A stretch of 44,557 nt of DNA. Source: Stentor coeruleus. Its lineage: Eukaryota > Ciliophora > Heterotrichea > Heterotrichida > Stentoridae. Below, piece after piece: positions 38,801 through 44,557 of the stretch; within the stretch, counting starts at the first letter, position 1; each line of letters opens with the position of its first letter. The notes beneath the pieces were generated by a model, which was not told the origin of the DNA, did not search any database, and saw nothing but the letters and a program-made list of their open reading frames with translations. Location of the stretch: assembly GCA_001970955.1 (NCBI GenBank), contig MPUH01000583.1, positions 1-44,557 on the forward strand, in the 5' to 3' direction. Both the position numbers and the translations under genes were made by a program.

Positions 38801-39922
38801 TTCGATTTTTTTGTTGTTGTAACATCGATTTTGGATATAATTTTAACAAACACCCTGAACTCGACTATATCTTTGTTGAGAATGGGCCCACAGCTTATTA
38901 GGATTATAAGGGTTTTGAGAGTTTCAAGACTTGTTAGACTGTTTAAAAGCTTAAATTCTCTTAAAAGCCTTATTGACGTTATAGGTTTTGCTTTACCAGC
39001 TATTGCTAACGTCCTCAGCCTTCTTTTACTGATTTTTTTTATATACGCTATTCTTGGAGTTAACCTTTTTAGTTCAGTTAACTCAGGGAATATCATCGGC
39101 CCGTATACAAATTTCCATGATTTTGGTAATGCTATGATAATTCTCTTTAGATGTAGCACAGGTGAGGACTGGTATAATATAATGAATGATTGTACCCAAG
39201 CTCAGCATTTAGCTACATGTGCTGTATTTTTTATATCTTTTATCACAATTACGACTTTTATAATGCTCAACCTTTTCATTATGGTTATTATCCAAAACTA
39301 CGAAGAGCACGAAGGTAACCCAGAAAGTGTTTTGAGGATTTTTACTAAGGAAGTTAGGAAAATCAAAACTTTTTGGAGTATTTATGCTAAAGAGTCAAAT
39401 GGGATTAGAGTTCATTATAATGATATCGTCCCTTTAATGCAAGAAATTGAAGAACTTGGGGTAAATAAAGATATGGAAAAAGACCAAGTTTTGAAAATAT
39501 TAAGGTTTACAGAGCTTCATCCAGATAATAGCGGATATGTTTATTATAACGATTTTTTATATGCGATTTTAAAGAAAAAGTATATAAAAAGAGTTACAAG
39601 TAGTTATTATCGTAAACTTATATCTAATGAAGAATGTAAGACTAAAAAGGAAATTGGTAAAATTATTAGTAAGGAAAGAAGGAAGATTGAAAAAGAATGC
39701 GATTTACAGAATGTGATGGGAGGGAATTTTTTTTTAAGAACTATGTATATGAGAATTATATTGCGGAATTGGAGAAATTATACGAAGAAGAGGATTGAAA
39801 AAAGGGAAAGAATGAATGAAAGTGTTAGTGTCACTCCTGCTTATTCGGAGTTTGTTGATCCTGGGTTTAATTCGTTGTTAACTGAAAGAGAGCAAGATAG
39901 TGAAGAGATGATTTTGGAGTAG
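35879..39922 (+). CDS. Voltage-gated calcium-channel-like protein with only three repeats (II, III and IV), N-terminal soluble domain
   Basis: A protein of 1347 residues. Three six-helix repeats are seen: about 283-512, 592-850 and 905-1140. S4 sensors: RVVRIFRILRVLRVARLFRY (377-396), KIVRLLRTLRPLRY (692-705) and RIIRVLRVSRLVRLFK (1008-1023). Each pore loop matches one particular CaV repeat. FQILSVENWQNVLYDG (Glu467) fits repeat II. FIISSEEGWPNLMDQAID (Glu797) fits repeat III. LFRCSTGEDWYNIM (Glu1096) fits repeat IV. S1 of the first (NTITLSMDHYG) is also repeat-II-like, and the C-tail after the last (HYNDIVPLMQEI...) fits the EF-hand-like domain after repeat IV. In place of repeat I there are about 250 soluble residues; 105-230 end like a PH domain (SFRMIFPCTSDIISMQRAFD). 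The filter is therefore E/E/E from one chain. It should conduct cations at the ciliary or cell membrane if a partner supplies the fourth repeat. Confidence 0.9.
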   Translation: MRSYTDTNQYFSQSTKTNIYGSKRQSLENSSLDFLVPHNLERESAEGDITPKETHDRSNMSKSLMNLTKKNTLSRMTQKSFTELFESPVKIITSLLSRMDNSLKISKNAIVHIQKGGQFDRIVFNIHDYKLLNSSYDDVLSLQLKIEIPKGEYMQKYNFTYKSPQEKDEVIWEYWKQQREQLNLKYGTFTSFFSTFMVISQKRSRKHSFRMIFPCTSDIISMQRAFDNLSQTIHGDWSAYDINPNVDLKKNYYSLMSYLIWHSNFWGLYQKLTYPLKKIVESSIFNYIMTLCVAANTITLSMDHYGISTEMNSVLVNLNNAFTNVFITEMGMKLLGIGIVSYCRDVMNYFDGGVVILSIIENIFLNRTKSAFTAFRVVRIFRILRVLRVARLFRYLRSMTHIVQILGKSMSKFIYLFMLLMLFLCIYSLIAMQIFGGNFNFAQGKPRSNFDGFHWSFVTTFQILSVENWQNVLYDGMRSSAGYSSSIFFISWILLGNYVILNLFLAILLDSFSENVNEESISDGKILLINKNINSKKNREETMRIIENMNSESDDETDNPAEKKTTLPSTFNGKSFFVFNTDNAFRKVCIALYTSKNFENFIMALISLTSLKLAVDTYLTTSSQEVQTITSFLDVAFTFLFLAEFIIKSVSLGFAFGKQNYLRDYWNYIDFSIVVASIIDFSVSSINISQIKIVRLLRTLRPLRYISHNLSMKIVVTALLESLIAIMNVAVVLVIVWLMFAILAISLFGGKLYLCTNEKLLTQTACESNGFVWKVNFPNYDNVVNAMIALFIISSEEGWPNLMDQAIDGTEIGEAPSTNYNQYAAYYFVVFIMISSFFFMNLFIAVVFEKFTEARNCQSSLAASILTKEQMLWIELQHLILKSTPNIDFSSRPKDSFRALMYNINKNVWFKMLVVLVILLNMIQMTLIYDGASQEYTSALDTLNLAFTCFFILEAFIKIVGIGAKNYMKGNSNKFDFFVVVTSILDIILTNTLNSTISLLRMGPQLIRIIRVLRVSRLVRLFKSLNSLKSLIDVIGFALPAIANVLSLLLLIFFIYAILGVNLFSSVNSGNIIGPYTNFHDFGNAMIILFRCSTGEDWYNIMNDCTQAQHLATCAVFFISFITITTFIMLNLFIMVIIQNYEEHEGNPESVLRIFTKEVRKIKTFWSIYAKESNGIRVHYNDIVPLMQEIEELGVNKDMEKDQVLKILRFTELHPDNSGYVYYNDFLYAILKKKYIKRVTSSYYRKLISNEECKTKKEIGKIISKERRKIEKECDLQNVMGGNFFLRTMYMRIILRNWRNYTKKRIEKRERMNESVSVTPAYSEFVDPGFNSLLTEREQDSEEMILE

Positions 39923-39945
39923 ATATTTAAGTGTTTATAGTAATT

Positions 39946-40219
39946 GGAAAAATGATTGTTTGCAGATTGATAAGATTCAGNAGAAAAATTATTGTTTGCA
40001 GATTGATAAGATTCAGAGTTTTAGAAAGGGGTTTGTGGGAGAAAATTTGGTTTTTAAGAATAAATTGAGAAAACTTTTAGGGATTTTTTAGGTTTTTAAN
40101 GGAAAAATGATTGTTTGCAGATTGATAAGATTCAGAGTTTTAGAAAGGGGTTTATGGGAGAAAATTTGGTTTTTAAGAATAAATTGAGAAAACTTTTAGG
40201 GATTTTTTAGGTTTTTAAA
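39946..40219. repeat. Triplicated segment around two single Ns (39981 and 40100)
   Basis: 39946-39980, 39982-40099 and 40101-40219 are copies of the same sequence (the first only 35 nt long), with a few substitutions such as gtttgtggg against gtttatggg. Three contig ends overlapping here is the simplest reading. Confidence 0.88.
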
Positions 40220-40265
40220 GTGATTATTTAATTCATTGTGAAAGGGCTTAGAAATTATTAGATTA

Positions 40266-40427
40266 TAATATAATATGGTTTCTTAGAAATTGCTTCCTTC
40301 TTCTACTGCAGTGTTGTATGCTTTTATTTTCTGGATTGAATTTTTNGTAATATAATATGGTTTCTTAGAAATTGCTTCCTTCTTCTACTGCAGTGTTGTA
40401 TGCTTTTATTTTCTGGATTGAATTTTT
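40266..40427. repeat. 80-nt direct duplication flanking a single N (40346)
   Basis: 40266-40345 and 40348-40427 are identical over 80 nt. Probable unmerged contig overlap. Confidence 0.9.
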
Positions 40428-41182
40428 CTGGCACTTTCGTTTAAAAATACGTGGGAAAGAATCGATATTTTAATTATCTTACGTTTGATTTTGATTCGCA
40501 TACCAATAGTCCCAAACTCTATCAAACTAGACCCTATTGCAGACTATTTATATGCGAATTATTGGTAGTTTACTGCATTATTAAATTTATATAAGCTTAT
40601 AAACAATTTAGTTTTCATAATTGGCATTAATAGTTTTATCAAGCCTGATTATTCTTTACTTTTCTAAAGTCTTTTGATTATCTTCTGAATCATGAACTTA
40701 TACAAATATAAATTTCTTAGCTTTATCTATAATTTAATTAAATTAAATCAAAGCATAGCATTATTATAAAAAGATTAAAGGATTCATATTTTTACTAAAA
40801 CTTGTAATAAATTATTAAACTTTGCCATATAAGATTTGATATTTTAAATGCTAAGACTTTTAAATAATTTTGTTTACTAATATCAATGTTAAGTTTGAAG
40901 TTAACTAATGCTAGTGTTAAATATGAAAGTTGACTAATAATTTGCGAATAATATTCACATTATATAATATTTTTTTATTATCCTTAACTTATTAAAAATA
41001 AACCTTGATCATATTTATTGAATATTCATAATTGATTGCTTTGTGAGAAACAATTTCCCTAGTGAATGCTAATAGTACCATAGTGATACAAGATAATATA
41101 TTAGAAGCTTTAAAATTTAGTTGGTATTATTCTATAATACAACAAACTTTTTATTATTTATAAAAATAAAACATACCCTATA

Positions 41183-42223
41183 ATGCAAGAAATACGAGTT
41201 GGTGGAAAATACAGAGTTAGAAAGAAAATAGGGTCAGGGTCATTTGGTGAAATCTACGAGGGACAAGATTACACCACAGGTGAACTTGTTGCAATAAAAC
41301 TTGAAAAAATTGGTACTCGGCACCCGCAACTTATTTATGAAAGCAAACTTATAAAACTCCTTCAAGGTGTGCCAGGGCTTCCAAATGTTCATTGGTTTGG
41401 AACTGAAGGTACCTACAATGTTATGGTAATTGACCTTCTTGGGTCTTCACTAGAAGACATGTTTAATTTTTGCAATAGAATATTTGGAATTAAAAGTGTA
41501 CTTATGTTAGCAGATCAAATGATATGCCGTATTGAATACATACATTCAAAGAATTTTATTCATAGAGATATTAAACCTGACAATTTCTTGATAGGTTTAG
41601 GAAAAAGAAGCAATTTAGTTTATATTATTGATTTCGGACTTGCAAAAAAATACAGGGACCAAAAGACAGGGAAACATATACCATTCCGTGATGGAAAAAG
41701 CTTAACTGGAACTGCAAGGTATGCATCAATAAATACTCATTCAGGTATTGAACAAAGTCGTCGTGATGACATGGAATCTATAGGCTACGTCCTTATGTAT
41801 TTTTTAAGAGGAGCGCTCCCTTGGCAAGGGATTAACACTCACAACCGTGAAGAAAAATATAAAAGGATCATGGATAAAAAAATAAGCACAACCCTTGAAG
41901 AGCTCTGCCAAGGGTTTCAAATAGAATTCATGAATTACCTCAACTATTGTAAAGCTTTAAAATTTGAAGATTGTCCTGATTATGCATATTTACGACGTAT
42001 GTTCAAAGACCTTTTTATCAGAGAAGGTTATGAATATGACTATGTGTTTGACTGGAATTTATTAAACTATTCGGCAAATATAAATAGAACGCATCCTATA
42101 GAAGAAGAAAAAATTGGCCAGACAAAACAGAATGTAAAAAACTCAAGGCAGATTGAAAGAAAATCTTCAAATCCTATGAAACCTGTAGAGAAAAAAACTA
42201 AAAAATCATGCATTTTATTTTAG
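41183..42223 (+). CDS. Casein kinase 1 with a C-terminal CaaX-type end
   Basis: A protein of 346 residues. Kinase domain features: [12 protein letters not shown] (16-27), Lys39 in [17 protein letters not shown] (127-136), [10 protein letters not shown] (150-159), and the CK1 hallmarks in place of [23 protein letters not shown], then [22 protein letters not shown]1 kinases phosphorylate acidic or primed Ser/Thr sites and act in many pathways, including ciliary ones. After the domain (about residue 305) comes a short basic tail ending KKSCILF. C-I-L-F fits a CaaX box with Phe last, a form accepted by geranylgeranyltransferase I, and the Lys-rich stretch before it would help membrane binding. 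No transmembrane segment. The helicase gene converges 431 nt away. Confidence 0.94.
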   Translation: MQEIRVGGKYRVRKKIGSGSFGEIYEGQDYTTGELVAIKLEKIGTRHPQLIYESKLIKLLQGVPGLPNVHWFGTEGTYNVMVIDLLGSSLEDMFNFCNRIFGIKSVLMLADQMICRIEYIHSKNFIHRDIKPDNFLIGLGKRSNLVYIIDFGLAKKYRDQKTGKHIPFRDGKSLTGTARYASINTHSGIEQSRRDDMESIGYVLMYFLRGALPWQGINTHNREEKYKRIMDKKISTTLEELCQGFQIEFMNYLNYCKALKFEDCPDYAYLRRMFKDLFIREGYEYDYVFDWNLLNYSANINRTHPIEEEKIGQTKQNVKNSRQIERKSSNPMKPVEKKTKKSCILF

Positions 42224-42654
42224 GATAATAAGTTGCTTAAGTTATGAGATTTTTCGTGTAAATGTGAGGATTTTTAATGGATCTGAGTTTTGACATATTT
42301 TGAGTTATATTTTATTTTTTATGAGGGTTATCATTCTTTTGTTTTTCTTAGTGGTTTTGCTTTGATTTATAAAATTATTGGCTTTTAAGTAGAAAATATG
42401 CTTTTTATAATTTTTTTATATGTATGCTTTCCAGTTTAAGATATTTATTATATTAAAGTGTACAAAATAGATTTAAAAGTATTAAGAAGATTAGATATAT
42501 TCAATTAGAAATTTTCACTTTATTTCTTTCATAAAAGCTCGATTTCATAAAAAATACAGCATTTCCACTTAATCCTCCAACACAATTATAATCATTCTAA
42601 ATTCTAAAACCCATATCTATTAAAAAAGTTATCCATAATTTTACATATCACCTC
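42224..42654. other. Spacer between convergent CK1 and helicase genes
   Basis: AT-rich; G/T-rich on the left (3' flank of CK1 on the plus strand) and A/C-rich on the right (3' flank of the helicase gene). No gene, repeat or RNA element seen. Confidence 0.4.
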
Positions 42655-44557
42655 TTACCACAACTTACTTTCTATCATCCCATCAACTTTAATTTCTTTC
42701 TTCAATCTTTTAATCCTAAAAACTTTCTGAGCATCCAATTCTAACTCCATATCCATATCCATCTTCAAATTTAATTTTCTAGCATAAGGGCTAATATCCC
42801 TTTTAACCTTCTCCCTAACATTCCTCTCTTCAGTAAAAAAACGTCTAGCTTCTTTAAATCCTTTACAACTAACAACCCTTTGCTTTTCTTTACAATAACT
42901 AACGAGCATTTCCCAATATTTATTTTTTTCCAAACATTTCACAGCCCCAACAATCCACAAAGCAAACTTCGCTCTTGTAATTGCCACATTCATCCTACGT
43001 TTATCAGTTAAAAATCCAAGACTATCCCCAGACCTTACTGACGAAAATATAATAATATCTTTTTCCCTACCTTGAAAACCATCAACAGTATTAACTTCAA
43101 TATCAATTTTCCAATCATCTTTATAATGTTCAGTCAGATTGTCTTTGATCATTAAAGCTTGTTTTTTATAAGGTGTTATAATACCGATATTAAGGTTTCT
43201 CTTATGTAAATGGCTTATTTGTCGATATATTTGCCTTATAAAAGCTATTTCTTTTAAGTTAAAAATGCTTGTCTCATCATTGTTTTGGGATTCTTGTGAG
43301 GTTTGTAGGTCGAAAATCCATAATCCTGAGCTTTTGACCCATGAAGGAGATTTAACACTATTGTTATCATCACTTTGTAGATGACTTTTATAAAAAGCTT
43401 TTGATGAAAACTCACAAATATCATCAACCATCCTATATTGAACTGTTAGCATATTAACCCTACAACCTCCAAGCATAAGCCTTTCAAAAAGCGATCTTGA
43501 GTATTTGTTTTTCTTGGATTTCAAGTTAAAAGTTGTAGCAGGTAATTGATTTGGATCTCCAATTAATATAAGAACTTTAGCATTAAATTGTAATGGAATC
43601 AATGTACTGAGCTCAACACTTTGGCATGCTTCATCAACGATGACATAGTCGAAATCATGCTTTAATAATACCATTTCTTTGCCCCCAGCACCAGAAAGTG
43701 TTGTAAAAACAATATGTGCTGAATTTAATAGTACAGACTCAACGTGTTTTTTCTGTTCAAGTGTATCTTTGTTGATGATTTTTTCTTTAAAATTTAAAGA
43801 ATTTTTTTCTTCTGAAGATGCACTTTGGTTAAAATTTGTGCTTTGTTTAGACTGAATATTTTTTTCTAAGTTCGCTTGTGTCTCCATAAGAGAAGTTAGG
43901 TTTGTGTTAACGATATAATCTTTTATAAGTTCTTGAGTTTTATAATTTAAAGTGATTCTCTCAACTTCAACTGGAGTTTCTCTTATAGGTTTTTTACAAT
44001 CTCTAATATCAACAGGAGTTTTTTTAAGATTCCCAATACGAAGGTAGTTCAAATTATCTTTTGATTTCCCATCATGAGAATAAAGCTTATCTGTTATAAC
44101 TCTTTTTGCAATTTCATCAACTGCGGCATTACTTGGTGCACAGACTAAGATGCTTGTACTATCTTTATGCTTGTCTAGTATTCCTGAAAGGATGCCTTTT
44201 ATTGTTTGAGTTTTACCTGTGCCTGGTGGACCTTGTAAAAGCATTATTCCTGATGTCATTGAGCAGGATTTTTCAATTGCGTCCATTTGAGATGAGTTGT
44301 AGTACTGTTCAATTGAACTTAGAAAGTCATCAAGAGATTGTGTTTTTGCTCTTGGGAATGAACGACTAGTTGGGGAAAGGATTGCCTGGCTTAGGTTGAG
44401 AAACTCAACCAGTCGGATTGTTTTGAATTCTCGAAGCATTGTAGTGCATGAGTTGATAATAAACACTCTCCATAGTTTATTTTCCGACTCATTATTAATT
44501 ACCCCCGATTGCTGAGAAAACAACTCAATATTTGTGTCTAGTATTTTTATCATATCA
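42655..44557 (-). CDS. Sen1/UPF1-type superfamily 1B RNA/DNA helicase, 5'-truncated by the window edge
   Basis: 634 codons are visible; the frame is still open at the right edge and the first ATG (44551-44553) falls inside a conserved region, so the N-terminus is off the window. Motifs: Q-motif-like FNSSQ equivalent YYNSSQ (85-90), Walker A GPPGTGKT (108-115), CAPSNAAVDEIAKR (motif Ia), motif II VDEACQ, motif III GDPNQLPATT, motif IV VQYRM, motif V VDGFQGREKDIIIFSSVRSG, and motif VI RRMNVAITRAK. The order and the DEAC/QYRM pair fit Sen1/senataxin and relatives, which unwind RNA-DNA hybrids and help end transcription; UPF1 or IGHMBP2 types are the alternatives. An insert between motifs Ia and II (about residues 160-270, Lys/Asn/Gln-rich) is in the place of the family's 1B/1C subdomains. 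The C-terminus is a charged tail. Confidence 0.9.
   Translation of the reverse strand, partial: DMIKILDTNIELFSQQSGVINNESENKLWRVFIINSCTTMLREFKTIRLVEFLNLSQAILSPTSRSFPRAKTQSLDDFLSSIEQYYNSSQMDAIEKSCSMTSGIMLLQGPPGTGKTQTIKGILSGILDKHKDSTSILVCAPSNAAVDEIAKRVITDKLYSHDGKSKDNLNYLRIGNLKKTPVDIRDCKKPIRETPVEVERITLNYKTQELIKDYIVNTNLTSLMETQANLEKNIQSKQSTNFNQSASSEEKNSLNFKEKIINKDTLEQKKHVESVLLNSAHIVFTTLSGAGGKEMVLLKHDFDYVIVDEACQSVELSTLIPLQFNAKVLILIGDPNQLPATTFNLKSKKNKYSRSLFERLMLGGCRVNMLTVQYRMVDDICEFSSKAFYKSHLQSDDNNSVKSPSWVKSSGLWIFDLQTSQESQNNDETSIFNLKEIAFIRQIYRQISHLHKRNLNIGIITPYKKQALMIKDNLTEHYKDDWKIDIEVNTVDGFQGREKDIIIFSSVRSGDSLGFLTDKRRMNVAITRAKFALWIVGAVKCLEKNKYWEMLVSYCKEKQRVVSCKGFKEARRFFTEERNVREKVKRDISPYARKLNLKMDMDMELELDAQKVFRIKRLKKEIKVDGMIESKLW

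Larger units (their letters stand above)
39923..41182. other. 1.26-kb spacer with three assembly duplications and an open GC-richer patch
   Basis: The 3' flank of the channel gene and upstream region of the CK1 gene. Ns at 39981, 40100 and 40346 sit in duplications; collapsed length is about 1.0 kb. 40366-40568 is GC-richer than the surroundings and is open in two plus-strand frames in succession. From about 40600 to 41182 the DNA is plain AT-rich with no feature seen. Confidence 0.45.

Noticed and set aside
40494..40559. attcgcata and tatgcgaat as a possible hairpin
   Set aside because: The 9-nt arms are about 50 nt apart and the flanking bases do not extend the pairing, so a stable structured RNA is not supported.
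1..44557. CRISPR array, transposon ends, tRNA or rRNA genes, telomere repeats
   Set aside because: I looked for regularly spaced short repeats, transposase motifs, tRNA B-box sequence and C4A4-type telomere runs and saw none.

Overview
The window is nuclear DNA from a ciliate, most likely Stentor (S. coeruleus type). Four things point there. TAA, TAG and TGA all end obvious genes (for example TGA ends the AMPK and SH3 genes, TAG the 34-residue-repeat gene at 2115, TAA the importin gene), so the code is the standard one. The only two introns I can prove are 15 nt long (610-624 and 29533-29547). Spacers are short and very AT-rich. The gene set is eukaryotic and rich in ciliary, EF-hand and ion-channel proteins. 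The organism name is an inference from these traits; no marker gene names it.

Layout. 0.5-2 kb: an AMPK alpha (SNF1) kinase with a 15-nt intron. 2.1-9 kb: a basic protein with an exact 34-residue repeat array, an SH3 protein, a decayed centrin copy (5.9-6.2 kb), a small N-myristoylated protein and an eIF4G-like MIF4G protein. 9.1-16.5 kb: a CFAP97-domain protein with a long acidic tail, a Rab GTPase, a Cdh1/Fzr APC/C activator, a papain-fold protein whose catalytic Cys is Ser, and a two-EF-hand protein. 16.8-24.9 kb: a DONSON-like replication protein, a thioredoxin-fold protein with WCPPW, two unknown proteins, a SWEET sugar transporter and importin alpha. 25-30.9 kb: a myristoylated kelch protein lying 6 nt downstream of a degenerate membrane hybrid histidine kinase. 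31.6-35 kb: a SIN1-like TORC2 subunit, an EF-hand protein and an unknown basic protein. 35.9-39.9 kb: a voltage-gated calcium-channel-like protein with only three of the usual four repeats. 41.2-44.6 kb: a casein kinase 1 with a CaaX end and a Sen1/UPF1-type helicase running off the right edge.

Genes are closely packed on both strands, with several divergent pairs sharing 54-170 nt and convergent pairs only 14-160 nt apart. There is no sign of an operon or a dedicated multigene system. Kinase, TORC2, Rab, APC/C, translation and replication genes look like ordinary housekeeping neighbours. Spacers are strongly strand-skewed: the DNA upstream of each gene is almost free of G on the sense strand.

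Assembly caution. All eleven N characters sit between two copies of a near-identical direct repeat of about 35-240 nt. These look like unmerged contig overlaps, not biology, and they inflate or break three gene models (9149, 19538 and the histidine kinase).
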